A stretch of DNA of 7,464 nt, from contig CAKSGG010000150.1 of assembly GCA_934454215.1 (NCBI GenBank), positions 1 through 7,464 on the forward strand. The letters are read 5' to 3'. Shown piece by piece: positions 1-6,186 of the stretch; positions within the stretch are counted from its first letter, which is position 1; each line of letters starts with the position of its first letter. The notes under the pieces were generated by a model. It saw only the letters and a program-made list of their open reading frames with translations. It was not told the DNA's origin and did no database searches. Position numbers and translations under genes: made by a program. This DNA is from an uncultured Clostridia bacterium. Lineage in GTDB: Bacteria > Bacillota > Clostridia > UBA1381.

Positions 1-533
1 TTCCATGACATACTGATAACAATTAACGGTATTGTAAGATTTTTATTCTGGAGCCATTCAATCGGATCATGTCCCAGCACATACAGCAAAGAATTAAGCA
101 ATCCGCCCTGACTCGGTTCATAAATAAAGTACCATATAAGCGATACCGCTATGCTCGGAATAACCGCCGGAAAATACATTGTAAACTTAAAATAGCCTTT
201 TCCGTGCAGCATTTCGTTCAACACCACCGCAACAAAAAACGGCAGCGGAAAACCTATTATCAGCGACCACATGACATACTTAAACGTATTAAGCAAAACA
301 GTCGGAAAATCGGTAGAGGTTATTACGTCCATATAGTTTTTAATTCCGACAAATTCCACGGGTGTATAGCCTTTCAGTCTGAAAAAAGAATCGTAAGCTC
401 CCATAGCTATCGGACGCCATACAACATATATAAACAGCAGTATGCTCGGCAGCATCAGCATCCAGCCTGATATATTTTTCTGCACAAGACCTTTAAATCT
501 TAATTTATTGCTTTGCCGTTTGGTTTTTAACAT
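1..533 (-). CDS. Sugar ABC transporter permease, MalF/UgpA/LplB type (partial, C-terminus off the left edge)
   Basis: An inner-membrane permease subunit of a binding-protein-dependent sugar importer. It would form half of the channel and receive substrate from the lipoprotein encoded just upstream. The first 177 codons are present and open to the window edge. A basic N-terminus (MLKTKRQSNK) precedes hydrophobic segments at about residues 23-46, 80-106, 115-138 and from 167 on. The stretch FVGIKNYMDV (61-70) followed by NTFKYVMWS is the usual pattern of this family after the first membrane segment. The EAA loop that contacts the ATPase lies outside the window. The ATG at 533 is chosen because an ATG at 543 opens a different frame that stops after 12 codons, and AAAAGGAA at 543-550 sits about 10 nt upstream of 533. 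It lies 27 nt after the solute-binding protein gene, so the two are probably cotranscribed. A second permease would be expected beyond the edge. The family is clear; the transported sugar is not. Confidence 0.93.
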   Translation of the reverse strand, partial: MLKTKRQSNKLRFKGLVQKNISGWMLMLPSILLFIYVVWRPIAMGAYDSFFRLKGYTPVEFVGIKNYMDVITSTDFPTVLLNTFKYVMWSLIIGFPLPFFVAVVLNEMLHGKGYFKFTMYFPAVIPSIAVSLIWYFIYEPSQGGLLNSLLYVLGHDPIEWLQNKNLTIPLIVISMSW

Positions 534-542
534 ATTTGTTCA

Positions 543-550
543 TTCCTTTT
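543..550 (-). promoter_or_regulatory. Ribosome binding site of the permease gene
   Basis: The minus strand reads AAAAGGAA here, about 10 nt before the ATG at 533. It decides the start: the nearer ATG at 543 overlaps the Shine-Dalgarno region itself and is out of frame. Confidence 0.6.
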
Positions 551-560
551 AAATTTATAA

Positions 561-1946
561 TTAGTCGATTGTCTTATCAAGACAGTTTTTCTGAAAATCC
601 GATGCCGCCTGCTTTACCAGCTGCGCCGGATCTGCATGTTCGTTTGTCAGTACCTCCTGAATGCACTTATCAAGAATTGCATAAAGCTCCTGTGCGCCCT
701 GCGCCTCCTCGGGATTAATTATTACATTTTCAAAATCATAATAATTCCGGAACTTCTGCGGATCTATGTTTGCATACTTGCTTCTTATTTCTTTTTCCGT
801 ATTGTTTCTTTCATCGGAAACCCAGATTTTGAACGGAGTCTGGTCAAGAACTATGCCGTTCTTTGCCAGTGTTGCCTGAATATTGCTTTCTATTCCGGCT
901 TTTCCCTCTTCCGTCAGCTCGGGGCTGCAGCCGGTAATTTCCATCCATTTAAACACCGCATCAATTTCTTCGTCCGTTGCATTGGGCGCTACCATCTGTA
1001 CGTTTCCGCCCATCTGCGAGTATCTGCCCTGCGGACCTTCGGGCATACTTACAACCATTTCATTGTCTTTATTCATACCGTAATCGGTTACAAGCTTGCC
1101 GCTCGGCGGATCAAGGAAGCACATTGCCACCTGGTCTGTTGCAAACATTCGCATCATTTCATTTTTATCCACCAGAATGTTCTCGGGTACACAATTATAT
1201 TTCCATTTCAAATCCTTTACGTATTGAAGTGCAGCAACACATTCCTGTGTATCAAAGGTTGACTTCCACTTTCCGTCCGCATCCTGCTCTTCAAATTTCA
1301 CGCCGTAGCTCCATGCAATGTTCATGAAGTGCCAGCCGCCCATATTCGATGTTGCGGGGATTATAAAGCCCGCTTTTCCTGTTTTTTCCTTGATTGTCTT
1401 AGCGGCTTGCGCCATTTCCTCATAAGTTTTCGGATAAATAGGAAGTCCGTTTTCATCAATCAGACCTGCTTCCGTAAAAAGATTAACATTAATAAATAAG
1501 CCCTGCGCATATGAATCTTTGGGTATGGCATAAATCTTCGAGTCCTTTGATACAAGTGACAAAAGCTCCGGATTAAGACTCTTCGAGTAACCGTTTTCGT
1601 TCATTTGCTTTGTTATGTCCGCCGTATACCCCGAATTTATAATTTTACCGATTTCGGAAAACCATGTCGTATACACGGTCGGAAGCTGATTGCTTGCTCC
1701 TTTTGCCATAAAGGTTTTTACATCATATTGATATGTATCCGGCACTACTTCAATGTCGGGATATAACTCATTCATTTTTTTTACATATCCGTTATATACC
1801 TCAACCTGCTGCGGTTTTGTATCATCGGGCCAGTTTCCCACCCGTATTGTAACCTTTCCGCCGCTCTTTTTTTCCTGTCCGCAGCTTGCCGCCGTCAGCG
1901 CCAATGCCAGCGCCATTGCCGATGCAATTATCCTTTTTCCTCTCAT
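561..1946 (-). CDS. Extracellular solute-binding lipoprotein (family 1) of a sugar ABC transporter
   Basis: A membrane-anchored binding protein that captures an oligosaccharide outside the cell and hands it to the permease encoded downstream. The 461-residue protein starts with a lipoprotein signal: MRGKR, a hydrophobic Ala/Leu core, then TAASC with the lipidated cysteine at residue 22 and a polar linker (GQEKKSGG). The mature part begins with a beta strand (VTIRVGNWPDD) and has the two-lobe layout of family 1 binding proteins, including LPTVYTTWFSEIGKIINSG near residues 88-106, GLPIYPKTYEEMAQAAKTI at about 166-184 and the aromatic-rich GGWHFMNIAWSYG at about 203-215. The length is usual for the family. 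The ATG at 1946 has a near-perfect ribosome site (GAGGAGGTA at 1954-1962) and lies about 50 nt downstream of a good promoter. It is first in the operon, with the permease 27 nt behind, and diverges from the AraC-type regulator. The family call is firm; the ligand cannot be read from the sequence. Confidence 0.95.
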   Translation of the reverse strand: MRGKRIIASAMALALALTAASCGQEKKSGGKVTIRVGNWPDDTKPQQVEVYNGYVKKMNELYPDIEVVPDTYQYDVKTFMAKGASNQLPTVYTTWFSEIGKIINSGYTADITKQMNENGYSKSLNPELLSLVSKDSKIYAIPKDSYAQGLFINVNLFTEAGLIDENGLPIYPKTYEEMAQAAKTIKEKTGKAGFIIPATSNMGGWHFMNIAWSYGVKFEEQDADGKWKSTFDTQECVAALQYVKDLKWKYNCVPENILVDKNEMMRMFATDQVAMCFLDPPSGKLVTDYGMNKDNEMVVSMPEGPQGRYSQMGGNVQMVAPNATDEEIDAVFKWMEITGCSPELTEEGKAGIESNIQATLAKNGIVLDQTPFKIWVSDERNNTEKEIRSKYANIDPQKFRNYYDFENVIINPEEAQGAQELYAILDKCIQEVLTNEHADPAQLVKQAASDFQKNCLDKTID

Positions 1947-1953
1947 TTAAAAT

Positions 1954-1962
1954 TACCTCCTC
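1954..1962 (-). promoter_or_regulatory. Strong ribosome binding site of the solute-binding protein gene
   Basis: The minus strand reads GAGGAGGTA, almost the full anti-16S complement, 7 nt before the ATG at 1946. This predicts high translation, as expected for an abundant binding protein. Confidence 0.85.
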
Positions 1963-2002
1963 ACAAAATAAATTAATTTCGTTTCAGCTGTTCAGCAAAG
2001 CC

Positions 2003-2031
2003 AGTTTAACATCACATACCGAGCTTTTCAA
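2003..2031 (-). promoter_or_regulatory. Sigma-A-type promoter of the transporter operon
   Basis: On the minus strand TTGAAA (2031-2026) and TAAACT (2008-2003) are separated by exactly 17 nt. A TG one base before the -10 (TGT-TAAACT) makes it an extended -10. The -10 matches consensus at only 4 of 6 positions, fitting a promoter that needs an activator. Transcription would start near 1996 and leave a leader of about 50 nt. A box shared with the opposite promoter lies 24 nt upstream of the -35. Predicted from sequence only. Confidence 0.65.
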
Positions 2032-2033
2032 GA

Positions 2034-2052
2034 TACATTTCCGACAAATGTA
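2034..2052. repeat. Inverted repeat next to the transporter promoter -35
   Basis: TACATTT and AAATGTA form perfect 7-bp arms around a 5-bp centre (CCGAC). The dyad begins 2 bp upstream of the -35 element and overlaps the CATTT end of the activator box. It could be a separate operator or part of the activator site. The arms are A+T-rich, so chance is possible. Confidence 0.35.
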
Positions 2053-2064
2053 ACAATTTTCGCC
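2046..2064 (-). promoter_or_regulatory. Candidate activator box upstream of the transporter promoter
   Basis: Read on the minus strand this is GGCGAAAATTGTTACATTT. It agrees at 16 of 19 positions with the box at 2144-2162 on the plus strand, and both end at the same distance from their -35 element. The size fits one AraC-family half-site. The most likely binder is the neighbouring AraC-type regulator; that is inference from position and symmetry. Confidence 0.6.
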
Positions 2065-2114
2065 CCTCAGAAAAGACACTTTCATTTTTTCATACATTTT
2101 TCACCCTGCTGATA

Positions 2115-2153
2115 TTTTAAGGACGAATTTTCTATGTTTTTAAGGCGAAAATC
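2115..2153. repeat. Direct repeat TTTTAAGG, two copies 23 bp apart
   Basis: TTTTAAGG occurs at 2115-2122 followed by ACGAATTTTC, and at 2138-2145 followed by CGAAAATC. The second copy runs into the activator box of the regulator promoter. The 23-bp offset, close to two helical turns, would put both copies on one DNA face, so the first may be a weaker upstream half-site. Short and A+T-rich, so only suggestive. Confidence 0.35.
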
Positions 2154-2162
2154 GATGCATTT
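2144..2162 (+). promoter_or_regulatory. Candidate activator box upstream of the regulator promoter
   Basis: GGCGAAAATCGATGCATTT matches the oppositely oriented box at 2046-2064 at 16 of 19 positions. It starts 33 nt and ends 14 nt before its -35 element, just as the other does. A site here would let the regulator control its own gene. Confidence 0.6.
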
Positions 2163-2176
2163 ATTCTTTCTTTATC

Positions 2177-2205
2177 TTGAATTTGCATATTATGTATGCT
2201 ATAAT
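2177..2205 (+). promoter_or_regulatory. Sigma-A-type promoter of the AraC-type regulator gene
   Basis: TTGAAT (2177-2182) and a perfect TATAAT (2200-2205) are separated by 17 nt. An extended -10 TG lies at 2197-2198. Transcription would begin near 2212, leaving a leader of about 50 nt before the ATG at 2262. It is closer to consensus than the divergent transporter promoter, fitting steady expression of a regulator. Confidence 0.75.
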
Positions 2206-2246
2206 TTAAAATACAGAAAGATATTACATCTGTTTATAAATTACAG

Positions 2247-2253
2247 AGAGGGG
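2247..2253 (+). promoter_or_regulatory. Ribosome binding site of the regulator gene
   Basis: AGAGGGG lies 8 nt before the ATG at 2262 and supports that start. Confidence 0.65.
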
Positions 2254-2261
2254 TTTTCGGC

Positions 2262-4535
2262 ATGACGGAAATTAAATATAAAGAGCGCAACAAAACACTT
2301 GCAAAAATATTTTTTGCTGTCCTGTTTCCGTGTTTGATTCTTTTAATTTTCATATTATCGTCCTTGGCTATATTTCGGAACAGTTCGATGCAGAGTATAA
2401 AAAATGAATGTTCGTATAAGCTTGAAGCGATTTACAAAGAAAATGAAATTAATATTCAAAATATCAACTCCGCAATAAATTTTATTACCGCCAATGACAG
2501 ATTTGCAAATTTTGTTAAAAACACCTCCGAATATGCCGAAGATAACGAAACCAAATATGCTCAGTCCATATTAAGCACTTTGAAAAGCAGCTCGCAGTTT
2601 ATTGATAGTACCGTTATTGTAAACAGAGGCGCAAAGAAAGTATATTCACCGACAATCACAACAGATTTTGACACTTATTTTGATATAAGTTATATTTATG
2701 ATGACTATGATAAGCAGTATTGGCAAAAATTCAAAACTCCCATTTCAGGTTCAGTTATTCTTCCGCCCACAACCGTTACGCACAATGGAGTTAAAAAGAA
2801 TATAATCCCGGTAATTTATACCCAGGTGAATAAAATCCGCACAAGCAATCTGATTATTGTAAATATTAATATCGGCAGTATATTGGAAACCTCCGAAGCC
2901 ACAAAAATCACGCCAAACAGCCGTCTTTATATGATAAATAAACAGACGGGAAGCGGTTTTTCGGCAGATGAAACCTATAATACGGCTTTTGAAAACGATT
3001 TGCTTAATCGTATAAATGACAGTGCCGAAAACTTCTTTACCCAAAAACACACCGATATGGGAAAATCACTGTTCATTTCATATTCACCGTCTGTCAACCA
3101 CTTCGGATACAGTTATTGCGTAATCGTACCGTACTCGGATATAAACGCTAAAACAAATAAATTATTGTTTGCGTTTATTTTTCTGATGATTATATTTGTC
3201 AGTGCCGCCGCGGTTTCCGTATACTTTGCTGCAAGGCGGATATATACGCCTATTGATGAAATTGCACGTTTGTTTCCGTCCGACAGCAGCTCGCCGGATA
3301 AAATTGACTTTATTCACGACTCTATTATAAAGGTACTGAATTCAAATGACACACTGACCGAGCATTATTCAAATTCTCTACCCCTGCTGCATGAGAAATA
3401 TCTCGTTGACCTGCTTAATTCCAATGAAAGCTATACTCAAAATTATGATGAATGTCCGGTTAAGTTTAAATACGATTACTTTTGTTCCGTAGTTATAAAA
3501 TTCCGGCAGACACAGGAATTTTATAAAAGCTTTGACAATAACGAGGCGGCACGCATAAAATCCGGCATATACACAATAGTGCAATCCGTATTTAACGATA
3601 AATACGATTCATATGTCATGCCATGCGAAACCGACACACTGTATGTTCTTCTTAATCTGAAAGATGATACCCAGAGAGATTCAATAATTAAGCTCGTTCA
3701 GACCATAAATGACCTTTTTGAAAGTGACCATTCCCTCATACGCATACATGTCGGACTCGGCATGATAAGAAAAGGTATTGACGGTTTGAAAAAATCGCAC
3801 ACAGAGGCAGTCAATTCAGTTTCTATAGTCAAAAGCTCCGATACGATAAATCTGAAAGGTACGGCTGAAATCAAAGACAATAATTATCGTTTCAGTATAA
3901 CCAGCGAAAATACTCTTATCAATATTCTTTTGACAGGAAATACCGAAAAAGCTCATGATTTTATCGAGAATTTAATTTCGGATAATAAAAATATAGTCGA
4001 AAACAGCCTTAAAGAGCTTTATGCGCGCATTATGCTTGTTATCCTGCGGGTTATGAACTCAAAACACATTAAAGCTCCCTCCGAAAATATGAGCGATATT
4101 GAATATGTCGAAGAGGTTATGCATTCCTCTGTTCGGGATATGAAAAATTCGATTGACAGTCTGCTTAACTTAATTACCGAAAATTCAAAAAAATCTTCGG
4201 CAAAAATAGACTCCGACCGTATTATAGAATACATAAGCACTCACTTTTCCGAGGATATAAGCCTTGAACAGCTGGCGGATATATTCAACACTACACCTAA
4301 ATACATTTCAAAGCTTATAAAGGATAAGCATGGTATAAATTTTGTAAATTATCTTGCCGACATAAGAGTAGAGCATGCCAAAGAGCTGCTTGCCAACTCC
4401 AAGAAAAATCTTACCGACATATATGAGATGTGCGGTTTCAATAACCGCAACACTTTTGTGAGAACTTTTAAAAGGGTTACCGACATGACTCCGTCGGAAT
4501 ACCGCAGCTCGGAGAGTGTGAAAAAAAGCTTGTAG
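2262..4535 (+). CDS. Membrane-bound AraC-family transcriptional regulator (YesS/YtdP-like)
   Basis: A one-component sensor-regulator that should detect a sugar-related signal outside the membrane and activate transcription inside. The 757 residues show, in order: a short basic tail, a membrane segment at about 15-38, an extracytoplasmic region of about 260 residues resembling a Cache-type sensor, a second membrane segment at about 301-324, and a short HAMP-like linker (RRIYTPIDEI). A cytoplasmic region at about 400-525 ends in HVGLGMIRKGIDGLKKSHTEA, like the degenerate GGDEF-type domain of CdaR/YesN-like regulators. The C-terminus has two AraC helix-turn-helix motifs: LEQLADIFNTTPKYISKLI (668-686) and LTDIYEMCGFNNRNTFVRTF (717-736), closing with the usual TPSEYR. 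Length and layout match the Bacillus subtilis rhamnogalacturonan regulators YesS and YtdP, which also sit with sugar ABC genes. It diverges from the transporter operon and is probably its activator. The family is firm; the signal and exact sensor fold are inferred. Confidence 0.93.
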   Translation: MTEIKYKERNKTLAKIFFAVLFPCLILLIFILSSLAIFRNSSMQSIKNECSYKLEAIYKENEINIQNINSAINFITANDRFANFVKNTSEYAEDNETKYAQSILSTLKSSSQFIDSTVIVNRGAKKVYSPTITTDFDTYFDISYIYDDYDKQYWQKFKTPISGSVILPPTTVTHNGVKKNIIPVIYTQVNKIRTSNLIIVNINIGSILETSEATKITPNSRLYMINKQTGSGFSADETYNTAFENDLLNRINDSAENFFTQKHTDMGKSLFISYSPSVNHFGYSYCVIVPYSDINAKTNKLLFAFIFLMIIFVSAAAVSVYFAARRIYTPIDEIARLFPSDSSSPDKIDFIHDSIIKVLNSNDTLTEHYSNSLPLLHEKYLVDLLNSNESYTQNYDECPVKFKYDYFCSVVIKFRQTQEFYKSFDNNEAARIKSGIYTIVQSVFNDKYDSYVMPCETDTLYVLLNLKDDTQRDSIIKLVQTINDLFESDHSLIRIHVGLGMIRKGIDGLKKSHTEAVNSVSIVKSSDTINLKGTAEIKDNNYRFSITSENTLINILLTGNTEKAHDFIENLISDNKNIVENSLKELYARIMLVILRVMNSKHIKAPSENMSDIEYVEEVMHSSVRDMKNSIDSLLNLITENSKKSSAKIDSDRIIEYISTHFSEDISLEQLADIFNTTPKYISKLIKDKHGINFVNYLADIRVEHAKELLANSKKNLTDIYEMCGFNNRNTFVRTFKRVTDMTPSEYRSSESVKKSL

Positions 4536-4664
4536 AAAAGATTCCTTCTATAATAGAAACTTTTAAAAATCTTATTACTGCTAAATGCCAGCATTTACGC
4601 TATTTGTGTTGTGATAAGAAGTGGTAAAAAAGGACTATAAATGTATGTAACTCATATTTTATTC
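4536..4664. other. Convergent intergenic region, with weak hairpins and no clear gene
   Basis: This 129-bp gap lies between the end of the regulator gene and the end of the truncated GH20 fragment, which point at each other. It holds an A+T-only nested dyad (4539-4572; inner arms TTCTA/TAGAA, outer AAGATT/AATCTT) and a palindrome TAAATGC-CA-GCATTTA at 4582-4597. Neither is a GC-rich stem followed directly by a T run, so no standard terminator can be called, though either could slow polymerase. A start codon at 4641 preceded by AAAAGGA opens only an antisense frame over the GH20 fragment. Confidence 0.4.
4582..4597. repeat. Perfect 7-bp-arm palindrome between convergent genes
   Basis: TAAATGC and GCATTTA face each other around CA. 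No T run follows on either side, so it is not a classic terminator. Its place between convergent units makes a transcript-end or mRNA-stability role possible but unproven. Confidence 0.4.
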
Positions 4665-5003
4665 CTAAAATCCGCGCATTGCAAAATCCGGCTCATCTTC
4701 AATGACCGCGCATGCAACCGTTTCATTTTCAAAAATCTGCCGAAGTGTCTGAATAGTATAAAAAGCTCCGGCAGCACTTTGTGCATTGATTAAAACAGCA
4801 TTTTCTCCAAGTTTTAAAATATATCCCTCACAGGAGCTGTCTGCAATATCAAATTTCAGTTCAGCTCCGTCTGAGGAATATTGTAGATTGTCAAGTGTCT
4901 TGTCAAGACGTGAATCATTCGTGTGCGGTTTTGATTTAAAACTCCTGTAAGAAACAGGAGTTTTATCTTCGGTGATTTTCTTGGGATAGTGTACAATGTT
5001 CAT
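4665..5003 (-). pseudogene. Truncated GH20 beta-N-acetylhexosaminidase, N-terminal domain only
   Basis: The first 112 codons of a family 20 glycoside hydrolase, an enzyme that removes terminal N-acetylglucosamine or N-acetylgalactosamine. MNIVHYPKKI at the start and EGYILKLGENAVLINAQSAA plus GAFYTIQTLRQIF (residues 59-91) are the typical non-catalytic N-terminal GH20 domain, ending with VIEDEPDFAMRGF. In complete enzymes the last motif leads straight into the catalytic barrel (usually DVSR follows) with its Asp-Glu pair. Here TAG comes right after RGF, and no barrel-like coding follows in the 129 bp beyond. Full-length members have roughly 500 residues or more, so activity is not expected. 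The ATG at 5003 has AAGGA 7 nt upstream (5011-5015), so the start looks native and the loss is at the 3' side. The open frame continues upstream to 5099 into an unrelated beta-helix remnant. It lies last in the decayed operon. Confidence 0.8.
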
Positions 5004-5057
5004 CTCATAGTCCTTATATGTTTTAATCGTTTTAAATTTTTTTATTCTGCAGCACGT

Positions 5058-5138
5058 AATATTTTTTTCTGCTTCTGTTCCGCAAAAACCAACATCCAAA
5101 CCATTTACAATCTAATTAAACTTACATCCTAAAATATA
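5058..5138 (-). pseudogene. Tail fragment of a second beta-helix gene (degraded paralogue)
   Basis: Directly after the stop codon of the upstream beta-helix remnant, the minus strand reads GCKFN-stop-IVNGLDVGFCGTEAEKNI. This lines up with GKFRSIVSNFTVGFCGNDAENAI in the preceding gene: KF, IV, VGFCG, AE and the spacing all agree. An in-frame TAG replaces the fourth residue of that alignment. The likeness stops after EKNI, where the sequence passes into the leader of the GH20 gene. It is therefore a short scrap of a diverged paralogue or duplicated copy. It cannot be a gene of its own. Confidence 0.65.
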
Positions 5139-6000
5139 TTAACTTATGAAAGTTCCTTGTAAGTAATTTTCATAGGAAAAATCGTCAATCATATCCCGAT
5201 TTGCAATTACATTTTGTATGATTCCGTTTACGCCCTTTTCATCTTCTTTAAGAATGGCATTTTCTGCATCGTTTCCGCAGAATCCTACCGTAAAATTAGA
5301 AACAATACTTCTGAATTTTCCGACTGCTTTTATGCCGATATGCTGTTTCTCACGTGGTGAATACCAAAAACAGAAACAATTCTGCATAACAATGTGATCC
5401 TTGATAAAAAATCCAATTGCAAACTGATCACTGTAACAAAAATCAAACCAGTTATCCGGTTTTCCATCATCACTGATAAATCCACAGCTATTTTCAAAAT
5501 CTTCATAGTCCAATGTATAAAGCAGATGAATATTTCTGAGTATATTTCCACTGGATTTAAGCCAAACACCTATAAATACATCGGAAATTCTCATATTGGT
5601 AAATGTATTATCCCAGCCTTCCACTAACAAACCGATTGAATCCTGCTCTCTGTTTCCGACTATATTCACTCCGAATATATCAGCGTCAGCTGAACCGCCA
5701 TTTGCTCCTTTTTTTTATGTGAATACCTATTCTTGTATGCTTTATTGATACATTGCGTACTGCCGTTTCTCTTCCACCGTCAATCGAAATTCCGTCGGCA
5801 ACTCCTGCACCATCGATGATTCCGCCCGCTAAAAAGTAGTTGCTGCCGTCTGTTCTTATATCGTTTGCAAAATTTTTCCCGCCCAGTCTTACCAAAGCAC
5901 CGTCACCATTCCAGTTTTCTGCCGCAATAATTTTAGCATAGTTGCTTAATTTCAGCGATACACTCTTTTTGGGGTGCAGCAGGAGTAAATAATTGTTTTC
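5139..6000 (-). pseudogene. Right-handed beta-helix protein, 5'-truncated and frameshifted
   Basis: The remains of a parallel beta-helix protein of the kind found among pectate-lyase-like and GH28-like carbohydrate enzymes. Read across two frames it gives about 286 residues. The first part includes ENWNGDGALVRLGGKNF and GGIIDGAGVADGISIDGG, then VRNVSIKHTRIGIHIKK; after the shift it goes on with GANGGSADADIFGVNIVGN, WDNTFTNMRISDVFIGVWLK and FRSIVSNFTVGFCGNDAENA, ending in FIS. The short IDG/ADGI and VRNVSIKHTRIGIHIK-type turns are the repeat signature. The frameshift lies in A8 on the minus strand (5709-5716); one A fewer joins the halves with no lost residue. No start codon or ribosome site is visible: the left part merges at about 5990-6000 with the GH2 remnant, so the 5' end seems deleted. 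The ATG at 5669 is internal. Enzyme type and substrate cannot be told. A homopolymer sequencing error could explain the shift, but not the missing start. Confidence 0.75.
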
Positions 6001-6180
6001 GGAACATCTATATCTCTCTCAAAATATGCAAATTTCCAGTTTCCGTTTAAAAGCTTATAGTACGCCGAATTTTCTTTTTTTCCCTCCAATGCCTTTTCAA
6101 GCGTATCGTAAGGTATGTAGTACGCACGCTGCGGCTCACGGTTTTCATAAGTTTTTTTTGAAATCTTCGTAGCTTCTCAT
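5991..6180 (-). pseudogene. GH2 beta-galactosidase, N-terminal remnant with frameshift
   Basis: The first 63 codons of a family 2 glycoside hydrolase. After removing one A from the A8 run at 6152-6159 the frame reads MRSYEDFKKTYENREPQRAY, then YIPYDTLEKALEGKKENSAY and YKLLNGNWKFAYFERDIDVP. NREPxRAYxIPY, LLNGxWKF and DVP are hallmarks of the N-terminal sugar-binding domain of LacZ-type enzymes. As it stands, translation from the ATG at 6180 ends after 11 codons (MRSYEDFKKNL). Likeness ends at DVPKTI, where WDxIxVPSNW would be expected, and beta-helix coding in another frame takes over. The complete enzymes have roughly 1000 residues, so more than nine tenths is gone and no activity is possible. 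The ATG lies 14 nt after the heparinase-like gene with a good ribosome site, so this was the next gene of that operon. Confidence 0.82.
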
Positions 6181-6186
6181 AAATAT

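Noticed and set aside
69..470. Plus-strand open frame of 133 codons
   Set aside because: Lies wholly antisense to the permease coding region; the peptide is rich in His, Arg and Lys with no family character, and the minus strand gives a clear membrane protein.
636..1262. Plus-strand open frame of 208 codons
   Set aside because: Antisense shadow of the solute-binding protein gene, with no ribosome site and Cys/Phe/His-rich composition.
2065..2110. T-rich CATTTTTTCA/CATTTTTCA near-repeat
   Set aside because: Low-complexity T-rich DNA with a 12-bp offset, not distinguishable from background.
4539..4572. Rho-independent terminator behind the regulator gene
   Set aside because: The nested stems contain almost no G-C pairs and no T run follows, so it does not meet the usual criteria.
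5004..5099. N-terminal extension of the GH20 fragment
   Set aside because: The upstream codons match a beta-helix tail followed by leader sequence; the GH20 domain and its ribosome site begin at 5003.
5139..5669. Separate 176-residue gene starting at the ATG at 5669
   Set aside because: The ATG is inside continuous beta-helix coding (GANGGSADADIFGVNIVGN reads straight through it) and lacks a ribosome site, so this is the second half of a frameshifted gene.
5686..5895. Separate 69-residue gene with a TTG start at 5895
   Set aside because: Family-like coding extends in frame upstream of the TTG to about 6000, and the stop results from the A8 frameshift, so it is the first half of the same beta-helix remnant.
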